This document shows positions 46,980 through 58,960 of a stretch of DNA of 64,000 nt, piece by piece (within the stretch, counting starts at the first letter, position 1; each line of letters opens with the position of its first letter). The position numbers and the translations under genes were made by a program. The stretch is taken from NCBI GenBank assembly GCA_039654915.1, contig CM077598.1:75358041-75422040 (forward strand). Direction: 5' to 3'. Under the pieces are notes generated by a model. It did not search any database. It saw nothing but the letters and a program-made list of their open reading frames with translations, and was not told where the DNA came from. This stretch comes from Aquilaria yunnanensis (Eukaryota > Streptophyta > Magnoliopsida > Malvales > Thymelaeaceae).

Positions 46980-46994
46980 CATGCCCCCCTTCGG
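46980..46994 (-). other. Element H polypurine tract
   Basis: On the minus strand CCGAAGGGGGGCATG abuts the LTR start. Confidence 0.7.
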
Positions 46995-47071
46995 AAAGCC
47001 GAAGTGAAGACTTTGGTTTTGCATCTTTTTCCAGGGTTGTTCTGTGGGAGTCTATAGAGAGTAACACCTAT

Positions 47072-47225
47072 GTCGAAGGTACACCTCTTGCCCAAAGGTG
47101 TAGGCTACCCGGCCTTGGCCTGTTTTTTGGTGTCTCCGAGGCAAAGCCTGTGCCGAAGATACACCTCTTGGCCGAAGGTACGGGCTGTTCAGCCATAGCC
47201 CGTCTTTTGGTGTCTTCGAGGCAAC
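47072..47225 (+). repeat. Tandem dimer upstream of the H antisense promoter
   Basis: Two units of about 77 bp: TCGAAGGTACACCTCTTGCC ... TTTTGGTGTCTCCGAGGCAA, then CCGAAGATACACCTCTTGGC ... CTTTTGGTGTCTTCGAGGCAA (each shown only by its ends). A weaker version lies in A at 17365-17530. It is 265-420 bp upstream of the TATA box. Confidence 0.65.
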
Positions 47226-47489
47226 CTGCTTCTTTGCTTTTGCAGGTCTGTGCAGAGTCGCGTCTGATGGCCAAGCGTGTCAGTCTGAGTGACGCGTCCT
47301 AGTTTTTTAGGGATATCAGAAGACGTGTCCCCTATTTTGGCGCGGTGGTTTGACACGCGGCACTCTGTCATTGGAGGAGAGTCGCGTCGGTTGCAAAGAG
47401 CCCGTCTTTTCAGGCGCAGAGAGCAGTTATGGCGACGGTTCGCCTTCAAAGGGCACTTATGACGACGTTTCGGTTACCCACCCTTGGCC

Positions 47490-47497
47490 TATAAATA
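47490..47497 (+). promoter_or_regulatory. TATA box of the H antisense gene
   Basis: TATAAATA in CTTGGCCTATAAATAGCCC, 263 bp before the ATG at 47753; nearly identical in context to A. Confidence 0.65.
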
Positions 47498-47752
47498 GCC
47501 CATTCCGTCATAGGCCCTTTTGCTTTTTCTTTTACTTTTTCCCTGCTTGTCCTTTTCTCTGCGCTTTCTCTTGCTTCGGCGGAGCTGTCTTAACAGAGCT
47601 TTTTTCCAGCAACCTTTCACGACGGCGACCTCAGATTTTGGCAAATCTTTTGGTGGGTTTTTGTTTCCCAGAGTGTTTTGATCCCTCTGTTCTTTCGAGT
47701 TTTTTCCGAAAATTGTTTTCTTGTCTTTTCCGAACTCATTTTTCTGTCCAAA

Positions 47753-50173
47753 ATGCCTATCCCTGAGAGCTGGCAGCTCTTTTATCCCATCCTTGTTGCA
47801 CTACCCCTAAAAAATTAGAGAGGTGGAAGAAGAAGTTCTTCCTTCTTACGCCATTACCCGGCTGCCACGACCTGACCACTATGCTTTTTCAAACCGTAGT
47901 ACCGAGGTTACCGTTTTCCGAGCCCAGCTGAAGGCCGGACTTCGGTATCCTCCCCCGAAGATGGTTTGCGAGTTCTGCCAATTTCATGGCATTGCTGTGA
48001 ATCAGCTTCCCCCGAACTCGTACTCCTATTTTAACGCCTTCCTCTGTATGTGTGGCGTCTTCGGGATAAAACCCCATTTTATAATCTTCATGCAGTACTA
48101 CAAGCTCTTCGTGGTCCCAAAGGGTGGCTTCTACTTTATGCTACCTCGGGGATCCGGGAGCAAAAAATTCATGTTCACCTTCGCCACCAAGGACAGCTGG
48201 CGGGGGTGGCAATAGAAATTCTTCTTCCTGAAGATGGAGGAGGCCTGGTCGTATGTTCCGACCAAATGGGCTCAGGGAAGGTTAGATGTGGACGTCGTCG
48301 ATCTGAGGTTGTTGCTGACTCCAGAGTTGGCTTCCACTTTCACGGACTTCGACGGCCGCATTCGCGCCGTCTCTGACTGGGCTCCCGAGGTCGCTCCACG
48401 CTCTCTGTACCCCTTCCCTATCAACTGGGGGTTGATGACCGAAGAGGTCCTCCGGGAGTTAAAGGTGGTTAAGGAGCACGAGACCGACCTCGAGATGCCG
48501 GCTCCTGCCATCGCCGGGAAGGATTCCTGGTTGGTGCAGCTCCTTCGGGAGGAAATCTCTTTCGAAACGTTTGTCGAAAGTGAGTTATCTTCTACTCCCT
48601 TGCAGTTTTTCCCTCGGACTTACGTTGATGTCTTTTTTCTTTTTCAAAGATGGGCGACGGGACTGCTGCATTTTACAAGTCCCTTTTCTCCGGCCAGGTG
48701 GAGAAAGGCGATCAGACAAAGAAGGCGGCTTCCCGAAGGCGGAAGTCTACCGGCGCTGGGGCTTCGACGAAACGGGCAAAGAAAACTGCCTAGGTTCCTC
48801 TGGAGGAAATTTCCGAGGAGGCTGATGAGGAGCCTGGGACAGCCGAGATTCCGCCGACCAAGGCTTCTGCCGAGGTCCCTGCCGCTGCCAAGGTTCCTTC
48901 CGCCGACGTCCCTCCCCAGAGCCCTTCTGCGCCGCAGGCCCTTCTGGAGGCCGTGGCAGAGGCTTCTTCTGCCGAGGAGCGGCGCAAGAAGAAAGGCAAG
49001 GCGATTTCGACCGAGGAGTCTCAGGACTCCGAGGACGTCGTGGTCGAAGTACCGCCAGGTTTGTTGTTTTCAGAACAAGTATGGCTCTTTTGTTTTTCTG
49101 AATTTTCCTTTGTCTCTGACCTGCTTCTCATTTTCGCCATGCAGGGGAGTTACTTACCCCGAACTAGGCGGCCGAACACGCGAAGGCGCGGGCCCTTCGC
49201 GACGCCAAAGTCCCGCAAGGAAAGATACCAAAAGAGCCTTTCTGGACATTAACGGAGGACATGAACTTGTACTCCGAAGACTGTCCTGAAATGGTGAAAT
49301 AGGTTTCGAAGGGGGTGCTTACAGAGGCCTCCTTCAAGGCTATTGCGGCGGCCCATCCAGACGATGACACCCTTGCCGTGAAAGTCACCGAGCATGCTGC
49401 TCAGGTATGTTCTTCACACCTTTTTCCCTTCAATTCTTCCTAAGTACTTGGCTCTTACTGACCTTGCGTTCATCTTTTTGCAGCTGCTGGGGTACGCCGG
49501 CTTTCTCCGAGTTCGGGTGGCCAGGCAGGCGGCGTTCCGAGCTTCGGCCTTAGAGACCTTAGAGAAAGCGAAGGTCACGCGCTCGGCATTGATCGCCAAG
49601 AACCAGCAGCTGTCAGATGCTGCGAAGAAAGAAGTTGCTGCCCTTCGGGAGGAGTTCCGGAAGGAGAATGAAGATCCTAAGAAGAACTCCTCTCTGAAGA
49701 TTGCTGACCTCGGCGATCAGGTGAAAGGGATGCTTACTGCCAACCAAGACCTTCTCAAAGATAAGTCAGATTCTAACAATCTCATTCGGTCGTTGGTGAG
49801 TGAGAAAAAGGCTCTCGAAGCCAAGGTCTAGTCTTTGAAGAAAGAGCCCGATGCGAAGAAGAGGGTGAAGGCGCTGAAGAAGGAGGTTGCAGACTTGAAG
49901 GACGAGCTCGAGGACCTTGAGGTTGAGAAGGACAAATCCGACCAAATGACCAAGGTCGCCTTCCAAGACGGATTCTGCCTTGCTCGGCACCAAGTCCTTG
50001 AGAGGTTCCCAGGTCTGGACCTCTCTTTTTTGGAAGCTCTCAACATTCCCGAGGGGCCTCGGTGGTCCTGGTCCAAAATCGAGCACCTGAACCTGCCTTC
50101 CACAATTCCGACGCCGAAGGTGGTGGAAAAGGGCACAGAGGCTGGTGGCTCCCGGGACGCCGAGAACCCTTAG
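47753..50173 (+). pseudogene. Antisense gene of element H (broken copy)
   Basis: Same exon plan as A: exon 1 from 47753 to 48579, intron 1 48580-48647 (GTGAGT, but the acceptor reads CAA instead of CAG), exon 2 to 49058, intron 2 49059-49144 (GT...GCAG), exon 3 49145-49404 (260 nt, the same as in A), intron 3 49405-49483 (GTATGT...TTTGCAG), exon 4 to the TAG at 50173. A one-base deletion early in exon 1, a stop at about 48213 and a TAG near 49829 destroy the frame. The globular domain, linker and coiled coil are otherwise easily aligned with A. Confidence 0.8.
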
Positions 50174-50279
50174 GCTGTTTTAGGGGCCTTTTCCTTTTTT
50201 CCTCTTCGTTTTTGTGTTCCTTCTTCGGGCACTTCTTCTTTGTAAGCCTGATCATTCTCAATGAATAAATTTTTGGCTA

Positions 50280-50660
50280 AGTCTTTTTGCAAGATTTTGC
50301 ATTTCCATTGTCCCGAACAAGTTCACTCAAGAGACTTCGGGAAACCTGCAATCACCAAAATTTATTATCCGCTTTTTTCGACGAGTACTTTCGCAAGATT
50401 TTTGTTTCCCTCTTTCCCGAGCTTGATGGCTCAAGGGACTTCAGAAAATCACATCTGCGCTTTTGGCGGCGAGTACTTTTGCAAAATTGTTTTTTTCCAC
50501 TTTCCCGAGCATGATGGCTCAAGGGACTTCGGAAAATCACATCTGCGCTTTTTGCGGCGAGTACTTTCGCAAAATTTTTGTTTTCCATTTTCCCGAGCGT
50601 GATGGCTCAAGGGACTTCGGAAAATCACATCTGTGCTTTTTTATGGCGAACACCTTCGCG
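50280..50660. repeat. Element H: tandem hairpin repeats (about 88-bp period)
   Basis: Three full units and a partial one each contain CCCGAGC(A/G/T)TGATGGCTCAAGGG, a palindrome able to form a 9-bp stem with wobble pairs, plus TTCGGAAAATCACATCTG and GCGGCGAGTACTTTCGCAAA. The array lies between the convergent ends of pol (50760) and the antisense gene (50173). A has the same core on the opposite strand. Confidence 0.75.
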
Positions 50661-50759
50661 GAATTCTGTCTTGCACCATTTTGTACACTTAAGAATTTTT
50701 TCTCAAAGACATTCTGTACTTAGGATATTTTTTGCACAACACAATCCTTCCGCTCCATC

Positions 50760-53700
50760 TTAAGCGTAGAATTTCTTCAAGGCATCTGAGTGCCAACTGT
50801 TTTTCAATTCTACGCCTTCGGTGTCGCCAAGTTTGTACACGCCTTTTCATACTTCGGCAAGAACCAGATAAGGTCCTTCCCAGTTCGCGCGAAATACCCC
50901 GTGAGATGGCTTTCGGGGTGCAAAGTCAGCCTTTCGGAGAACGAGGTCCCCTTTTTTTATTTCTTTTGGCCTGGCTCGTAAATTTATAGCCGCGGCCACT
51001 CTTTGCTGAAAAGCTTTTCTTCTCAGCTCAGCTATTTCTCTGTGTTCGCCGACGAGGTCGAGCTTCGTTCTTAAGCCGAGGTCGTTTCCTCCTTCATCAA
51101 ATACTTGCACCCGTACTGATGGTCTAACTATCTCGATAGGGATGATGGCCTCTGTTCCGAAGATGAGGGAGAAGGGAGTCTCCCCTGTGGCTCTTTGGGG
51201 CGTCGTTCGGTAACTCCATAACACGCTTTGGAGTTCTCCTGGCCATTTCCCTTTTGCTTCCCCCAGTCTCTTCTTCAGGCCATCTTTTATGGTCCTGTTA
51301 GATACTTCCACCTGCCCGTTGCTTTGGGGGTGAGCTACTGGGGCGAAGTGCATCTTTATTCCGAGGTTGCTGATAAATTCCTGGAATCCTTTGTCTATGA
51401 ATTGGGATCCATTATCAGCCATTAGTACCCTCGGTATGCCGAATCTGCATACAATGTTCTTCCATACAAACTTCTGCACTTTTTTTGCCGAGATAGTTGC
51501 TAGTGGTTCTGCCTCGACCCATTTGGAGAAATAGTCTACCGCTACCACGCAGAATTTCACGCCTCCGGGCGCTAAGGGGAGTGGCCCAATAAGGTCTATA
51601 CCCCAGACTGCGAAGGGCCAGGGATAGTCAGCCGAAGTTACCAGTTCTGAGGGTGCCCTCTGGATGTTCGCGTGTTTCTGGCAACTACCGCATTTCCGGA
51701 CGAACTGCCTTGCGTCCTTTCTCAGGGTAGGCCAGAAGTATCCTTGGCGAAGTATCACTGCCGCTAGGGCATCGGTTCCAATGTGTGAACCACACATGCC
51801 TTCGTGGACTTCTTCAAGGATTATTTCAGTATCCTCTTCGTTCACACATCTTTGCAGTGGATTCGCGTATCCCTGTCGGTATAGTTCTTCACCAATCAGA
51901 AAGAAACGTCCGGAGGTCTTCGGGGAGTTTTGCAGCGTCACCGGGGTCTTCGGGGAGTACATTTTCCGTGAGGTACCTTTTTATTGGATCCCTCCAGCAT
52001 TTTCCCGAGGTCGATACGCTCAGTACTGAGATGCTCGGATGGTCTAGCACCTCGATGTAGGTTTTTGATTTCGCCAAGCAGTCTGCCTTGGTGTTTTTCC
52101 GCCGAGGTACGTTTTCGATCCGTACGGCGTCAAACTCTTGAATGAGTTTTGCTACCAGCTCGTGGTATTTTGCCAAGGTTGGGTCCTTCGCCCCATAGTC
52201 TCCTGCCGTTTGTCGAACTACTAGCTAGGAATTGCTGTAAGCCTTTAAGTTTCTCACGCCAATTTTTCTCTAAGCCTTCGGGGCCTCTGATAACTACCCC
52301 CGCTCCCTGGTGCTCGGACCCCGAGGCTCCGTCAACATGTAAGGTCCATTCTGGCTCACCTTCGTTCAGATCCGGATGACTGTCCTCAGTGGTGGGTATT
52401 TCGGCAATGAATTCTGCCAGTGCTTGAGCTTTTATGGCCTTCCGAGGTTCATAGGTGATATCGTGTTCGCCAAGCTCTATACACCACTTGGAGAGCCTTC
52501 CCGAATGATCCACTTTCCTCATAACGTCCCGTAGTGGCAGGCTACTTCGGACGATGATGGGGTGAGCCTGAAAGTATGGTCGCAGCCTTCTCCCTGCAAG
52601 CACCAAGGCGTATATAGCTTTCTGTAGCAGAGGGTACCTGACTTCGGCGCCATGCAGGGATTTGCTTACATAGTAGACCGGCCATTGTTTTGGCCCTTCT
52701 TCTTTCACGAGGACCGAGCTCACAGCTTTTTCCTTGACGGCGAGGTATAATACGAGGGGTTCTCCCTCGCGAGGTTGTCGCAGAGTCGGCAGGCTGGCTA
52801 GATAGATTTTGAGTTCTTCCCAGGCTTTTTGGCAGTCTTGACCCCAAGGGTAATCGTCCCTTCCAAGGTTGCATTCCTTTTTTGCTGCCTTAGTGAGGAC
52901 TTTGAAGAAAGGCCGACACCTATCTCCGTACCTGGAAATGAACCTGCTAAGAGAGGTTATTATTCCGGTGACTCTCTGCACATCTTTTACCGTGGCAGGA
53001 GTTCGGAACTCGAGCAGGGCCTTAATTTTTTTGGGGTTAGCATCGATGCCTCTTTCGGATACCATGTACCCAAGGAACTTTCCCGAGGTCACCCCGAACA
53101 TGCATTTTTCAGGATTGAGACGAATCCCGAAGGCTTTGAGCTTTTGGAAGGTTTCCTCTAGATCTGCAACGTGGTTTCGAGGGAGCTTGCTTTTGACTAT
53201 CATATCGTCTACATACACCTCTATGTTTCTCCCCATTTCGTCTTTAAAGACTTTGTTCATCAACCTTTGGTAGGTGGCTCCTGCATTTTTAAGCCCGAAG
53301 GGCATCCTGACGTAGCAGTACGTTCCTCCCTCGATGATGAAGGCGGTTTTTTCTTCATCTTCGGGATTCATCCTTATTTGATGGTAGCTGCTGAAGGCAT
53401 CTAGGAAACTCAGGAGCCCGTATTCGGCTGTTGAGTCTGCCAATTGGTCTATTGGCGGAAGAGGGTATGAGTCTTTCGGGCAAGCGTCGTTCAAATTTCT
53501 GAAGTTGATGCACATCCAAAGTTTGCTGCTGCCTTCTTTTGTGGCAATCACCACGTTGCTTAACCATTCGGGGTATTTGACCTCCCTGATGACTTCAGCG
53601 TCCAACAGGCGTTGGACTTCGGTTTTCACAAAGTTGCTCTTATGGGCTGAGATGCTTCGCTTCTTTTGCCGGATAGGCTTTGCTTCCGGGCTTACTTTGA

Positions 53701-56173
53701 GGCTATGCTGTATTATGCCAGGGTGCACACCTGGCATGTCTTTCGGCGAGTAGGCAAAGAGATCTTTATTTCCCAGTAGAAAAGATACAAGGTTTTTCTT
53801 GTCACCTTCGGGCAAGCTCTTCCCTTTTCGGGTAGATTGTCCTCGGACAAGTTCCACTGTTTCTGTTTCCGCTCTTGGGGGTTCTCCTTCTTTGCCCTTC
53901 TCTGGTGCCTTTACCTCTATTGTTTGTGCGAGGTTATTTGCCGGAGCTTTTCGTGCTTTCACAAACACCTTCCTTACCTCGGCTTGATCTATGAAGACCT
54001 CTGCATCCCCATCCTTGGTGGTGAATGTGACAGTCAAGTACTTCACATCAGGGCGAATATGCAAGTTTCCCTGTGTCTGCCTTCCAAGGATGGCATTGTA
54101 TGAAGAAGGAACGTCCATGACGATAAAACTCGCCATTGTGGAGGCGTACAACTCAGCTGTTTCGTCGACCGAAGTTCCTTTTATCATCAGGGGGAGGTCG
54201 ATCCATACGAGAACAGGGAGTTCGGACAGTCCAACCCCGAAGGTGGGCGAGGTGACAGGCTTGAGCTCGTTGCTGGAGATGTCCAAATTCGGCAGTAAAT
54301 GCGAGAATAGGACGTCAGTATTTGATCCATCCTCAAGCAACACTCTCTTGACGTCCCAGTTCCCTATCCTTCCCATGATTAGCAGCGGATCGTCATGGGG
54401 GAAGATGACGGTGGATCCGTCCTTGCGAGCCAGTTTCTTTGCCGGGCTCTCATATTCCATGACCGCAATCTCTCTGGCCTTCCGCTTTCTTTCCGAGGAT
54501 GGGAGCCCCGTGGTGATGGTTTGTATTACCCCTGCAGGAGGAGGAGGGCGCTTTTTCGGACTTCTGTTTCTCCGTCTGTCGGAGTCATAGTCCTCATCTT
54601 GGGCCCTTTCTTCCTCATCTTTTCTTCCTTTTGGGGAAGGCATCCATAGATATTTCTGAAGTTGGCCGAGTTTTATCAGCGACTCAATGTACTTCTTCAG
54701 TTGGAAGCAGTCTTCGGTGTCGTGGCCGTGGTCTCGATGAAACTGGCAGAACTTCTTGACGTTTTTCTTGTTATCAGCGGTCATGGCCCTTGGCCGTCAA
54801 ATTTGCGTTCCCTGCCTTTCTAGTGCCATAAGGATGTTTGTCCGTGTAGTGCTCAGAGGTGTGAAGCTTTGAAGTTTGCTTCCCCGCATCCTCCGAGGTC
54901 AGCTTGCCTGTTCAGTTGGATGCCGGGCTTGCTAATTGGACCCTTCGGTGCGGTTGTGACCGAACTTCAGGCCAGCCATTCTCAGCTCCTCGGCAGTCAT
55001 GTGCTGTTCGGCCCTTCGGTAAAATTCTCCGAGGGTGTCCGGGGGGTCTTTTGAGAACTCATAAAACAGCTGTGAGTCTCGCCGAAAGCCCCGTGTCATG
55101 GCGAGGATGCGTATTTCGGGCCGGAAGTCCGGGACACTTAGAGCTTCCTTGTTGAATATTTCGACGTAGTCTCGGATAGTTTCTACGTTTCTCTACTCTA
55201 TGTCGAACATCTAAACAGGCATCTTCGCCGTTGGCTGGCTTCCAATAAATTGTTGCGCGAAGGCCGTAGACAACTCCTGGAACTCAGTGATGGCTCCTGG
55301 GGGCAATGAGTTGTACCACGCAGTTGCTGGTCCCGTAAGGGTGACCTCGAAGCATTTACACATGGTAGCGTCATCAGCACCATGCATTATCATGCTGCAT
55401 CTGTACTTGGTAAGATGGGCCTGGGGATCAGTGCGGCCATCATAAATCTCCATCCAAGGTACCCTGAAGTCGCCTGGCATGGTTGCCTCGGCCACGGTCC
55501 GGGTGAACGGGGACCCATCTTCGCAGAATGCTCCCGTGAGCCTGTCCCAGATGGGTTTGCGAGCTACCTGCTTTTCCACCATGTCTAGCCGCGCTAGTAT
55601 TCTTTCCATGAGAACTGTGGCATTAGGCTCTTCCTCTGGGAAGGGAGATCGTCGGCGCCTCTTCGGGGAGCGAGTTTGGTGCTGAGGGGACAGGGACCTC
55701 GCCTCAGGCGATGAACTCCTTCGCTGTGAGACTTTCGGTCACTTGGACCCAGTTTGTCCCACAGGCTGTTTCCTGAGGGGTATATTCTCCGTGGACAACT
55801 CTTCGCGCGGGTCTACGCTTCCCGAACTGCGATGAGTCGATCTCTGACTCTTCTCCCGAGGACGTGCAGGTGAGGGAGGTCTTCGGGCCTGTGTCTGCTG
55901 TGACCATCTTCGGTCGATCTGCTGTGTCATTTCGGCCACGACCGAACGCTGAAACTCCCTCATAAAGCTCATAGTGATTACTAGAGGACGGTCTTCCTCA
56001 GATGCATAAGTCCCGGGGAGTGTTTGCTCAGCAGCCGGTTGTGTCTCAGGCGCGGACAGAGACCTCGGGAGTCCCTTATCCTTAGAACGCCGAGTTTCAA
56101 CGATGGCAATCTCAGAGCGGGTTCCCACAGACGACACCAAATGATGCCCGGGGGCTTCATCGTTGGTAGTCAT
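50760..56173 (-). pseudogene. gag-pol: Element H gag-pol (several nonsense codons and one deletion)
   Basis: The frame opens at the ATG at 56173 inside the LTR. Gag is interrupted by TGA for Arg near 55740, TAG for Gln near 55211, TAG for Gln near 55190 and TAG for Gln near 54927; the frame itself is unshifted until about 52270. From 54784 it is open for 884 codons through the knuckle, protease, RT (YVDDMIVKS) and first RNase H. The protease motif reads EDGSN where A and K have DDGSN, so the likely catalytic Asp is Glu. A deletion of about 100 bp near 52265 removes part of the second RNase H and shifts the frame. Integrase is intact in 51962-50847, then TGA replaces Arg. The true end is TAA at 50760-50762. 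Confidence 0.85.
56121..56139 (-). other. Element H primer-binding site
   Basis: TGGTGTCGTCTGTGGGAAC on the minus strand, two bases from the LTR; two changes relative to A. Confidence 0.7.
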
Positions 56174-56999
56174 GGTGACTGATGGAGGGACTCCCGGAGA
56201 GGAAGAACGCCTGGTGGCCGTTTCGCCCAAGGGAGAGTACCTGAGATGCTCAGAATAAGTGGGTTAGGAGGTCCCCGGGGTGTTTTTCCGGGGAGGAGCC
56301 TCCGACGCCCATGTCAGTGGTGCTGAGAGAAGGTAGAGGAAATAACACTAAGGGGTTCAGTGAACTCGCCTGGTAGTACTTTCTTAGAGTGAGGAGTCAC
56401 GATATCTGCCAGCCCCCTGCCAGGGTGTATTCCCTGGTATTTATAGGAGTGCCTAGCCTGTTCAGATCTTGAAACGTGTATGGTCAGATGTTCCTGAATT
56501 TCTGGGCGTAGGGGGCAAGTAGCCGGTGGCAGGCCCCTTGAGCTTTAAGCCGAGACGGGCCATGATGTGACTTTGATGGCGTCGGTGTGTCAGGGCGCCG
56601 TTTAAGGCGACTTGTGATGTCTGTGGGTGACATGTCAGAGGCTTCCTTAAATGCTCCTGCCGTGCTTCCGAGGTCCCTAGGCGAGGTCGTCCTCTGGTAC
56701 GGACGGTGCCTCTTCGGGAAACATACCCTCAGTTTGGGGGTTCGCAGCTTCAGGGAGTTCCACCTTCGGAAGGATCATGTTCGGCCTGCAATAGCTGGTG
56801 CCTCTTTTCTGAAGGCGATCTATTGACAACCTTGGGGGGCTAGTAGTATCCTCAGGTTTACTGGCATGCCGGGCTCGGAGCTCTACGGCTATCTCCCGAG
56901 GTGTATGATCCCACCTTTTCTCGGGTAGCGCCAGTTTTCTCCTGGCCATTCTTGTGGCAGGGAGTTCGGCCAGATAGAGGCAATAGCCTTTGGCTATGA
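56142..56999 (-). repeat. Element H 5' LTR
   Basis: 858 bp. TATAAATA on the minus strand at 56438-56445; the G-box has decayed (ACACGTTTCA near 56472). It contains the gag ATG at 56173. Confidence 0.9.
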
Positions 57000-57004
57000 G
57001 GTAG

Positions 57005-57296
57005 GTTTGTAGATCTGAGGGTGGTGAAAGACACCTTTTCCCAAAGTTGGTCATGTTACCTTGTCGAGGGTGGTGTATGAGTTATCCCCGAGGTCGGGGC
57101 TAGGCTCTCACCGAGGGTGGTTCTGGCTATGTAATCAGGAGACCTTGGGGGCCATCGCCCTTCGGCTACCAGGCAATGTTCCCTCCGAAGATAGTGAGGG
57201 CACCCCTTCTCCAAAGTTGTTCGCACATACTCACCGAGGGTAGTGCTTGACAAGCCAATTGGGAGTTCCTTAAGGGTAATAGCCCTTTGGCTATCA
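57005..57296 (-). repeat. Element G 5' LTR, outer part
   Basis: It continues the LTR broken at 46122 and ends GGCTATCA at 57296, followed by CACAT. On the minus strand it starts TGATAGCCAAAGGGCTATTA. Confidence 0.85.
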
Positions 57297-57301
57297 CACA
57301 T

Positions 57302-58960
57302 CTGCTACTACATTCCCTTTTCTAGCACAATACCCAATTGAATAATCATAATCTTTTATGTATTCAATCCATTGATGTTGCCTAACGTTTAGCTCCTTCT
57401 ATGTAAAGAGATATTTCAAACTCTTATGATTAGTGAAGATCCTAAATGACCTCCTCATCAAATAATGCCTCTAAAGCTTGAGTCCAAAGATTACCACCGC
57501 TAGCTCAAGGTCATGAACTAGGTAGTTCAACTCATTAGTCCTCAATTGTCTTGAACCGTAGGTGAACACTTGGCTCTTCTGCATTAATACACACCCTAGA
57601 CCAGAACCTGATGCATCTATGTACACCATAAAAGCTATGTTTAGATCTGGTAGAATGAGTATTGGTGAACTAGTCAATCTTTTCTTCAACTCCATGTAAG
57701 CTTCGTCACACTTAGTGTCCATTCAAACTTCTGAGTCTTCTTGGTCGAGGCCGTTAAAGGTATAGCTATCACAAAGAATTTCTCTATCAATCGCCTGTAG
57801 TAGCCTGGCAAGCCCAAGAAACTCCTCACTTCTATAACTATAGTTGGTCTCTTCCACTTAACAACCACCTGAAACTTTTCAGGATCTACTAACAAACCCT
57901 GAGTACTGATGATGTGTCCCAAAAATTGAATCCTTTCAGACCAAAACTCACAGTTAGACAACTTTGCATAGTATTGATTATCCTTTAGCACTAGCAAAAC
58001 TGTCTTAAGGTGCTCCTCATGTTCTGGAAAACATAGTGAGTACACCAAAATGTCATCAATGAAAACTTCAACAAATTGATCCAGAAATTGTTCGAAGATT
58101 CAATTCGTAGCTTCCATGAACACTACTGGGGTGTTAGTCACACCGAAAGGCATAGCTGTATACTCATAGTGTCCATATCATGTCCTAAATGTAGTTTTCA
58201 GGATATCTTCCTCCTTAACTCTAATCTGGAAGTATCCAAACTGGAGGATAATACTAGAAAACACCTTTACTCCTCTAGTCTATTGAACAAGGTCATCAAT
58301 TCTAGGAAGCAAATACTTATTCTTGACTGTTACTACATTCAACTTCCTATAGTCGATGCACAGTCTCAAAGTTCTGTCCTTATTCTTCACAAACAACACC
58401 GGGGCTCCCCACGGTGACGTAATAGGCCTTATAAAGCCTTTTTCTAATAGTTCCTCCAACTGCTTCTTTAACTTATCCATCTCAAGAGCTGACATTCTAT
58501 AAGGTGGTACTGAAATAGATTCAACCCCAAGCTGAAGATGGATTGTAAACTTGGTGTCCCTCTTGGGTGGTAATCCAGGCATCTCTACTAGAAAAACTTT
58601 AGGAAACAAATTGGCTACAGGGATCTTCTCAAGTTCTTCTTCTATGGCTACCCCATTCAATGAATAATACTCTTCCTTGCTGAGTATGGGGATGGTATCC
58701 ATAAGTCTAAGATGCAAACTTTTAGCACTGGATGTGAATCCTCCTATGCAAGTCACTCTAACTCCCAGAGCATTAATAATCCCGACTAAGTGATTGACAT
58801 AGTTAATTTGCGCCTTACGTTTACTTAGCTAGTCCATTCCCAACACTAGATCATAAGACCTTAATTCTATTACCCACAACTCATGAGAGAAATCATGGTC
58901 GCCTAACTACAAGGAATAATTAGCAATCACCTCATTAGTCACAATTGTTACCACTCTAAG
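57302..58960 (-). pseudogene. pol: Relic J: chromovirus-like gypsy protease, RT and RNase H
   Basis: Minus strand. Near 58850 a D-L-V-L-G-M-D reading marks the protease end. RT appears in 58756-58280 ([19 protein letters not shown], then [14 protein letters not shown]) and 58048-57686 ([37 protein letters not shown]). RNase H follows in 57722-57471 (MVYIDASGSGLGCVLMQ) and on to 57297 with NHKSLKYLFT-like sequence. The single RNase H keeps its Asp, unlike the Tat elements. Frameshifts and stops are frequent, and no LTRs were identified. The order and motifs fit a Tekay/Del-type chromovirus, though no chromodomain is seen. Confidence 0.75.

Larger units (their letters stand above)
46123..56999 (-). 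mobile_element. Element H: Tat-type Ty3/gypsy element inside the G 5' LTR
   Basis: 10,877 bp. LTRs are 46123-46979 and 56142-56999, with the duplication GGTAG at 46118-46122 and 57000-57004. The terminal CA has become GA at 56998-56999. Gag-pol is on the minus strand and the antisense gene on the plus strand. Its LTR is of the same family as K and L. In the first 290 bp I count about ten differences between its two LTRs, so it is intermediate in age between A and B. Confidence 0.92.
1083..57296 (-). mobile_element. Element G: outer Tat-type Ty3/gypsy element, split by B, L and H
   Basis: The 3' LTR is at 1083-1930. The 5' LTR is split by H into 45551-46122 and 57005-57296. Both ends are flanked by CACAT (1078-1082 and 57297-57301). 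Removing the element restores the reading frame of relic J. Order on the minus strand is 5' LTR, primer site, gag, protease, RT, RNase H, second RNase H, integrase, a repeat-rich spacer, an antisense gene (plus strand, 2623-4887), polypurine tract and 3' LTR. The two LTRs differ much more than those of A or H, and even the terminal TG has become TC at 1083. It is the oldest complete insertion here, and all its genes are broken. Confidence 0.85.
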
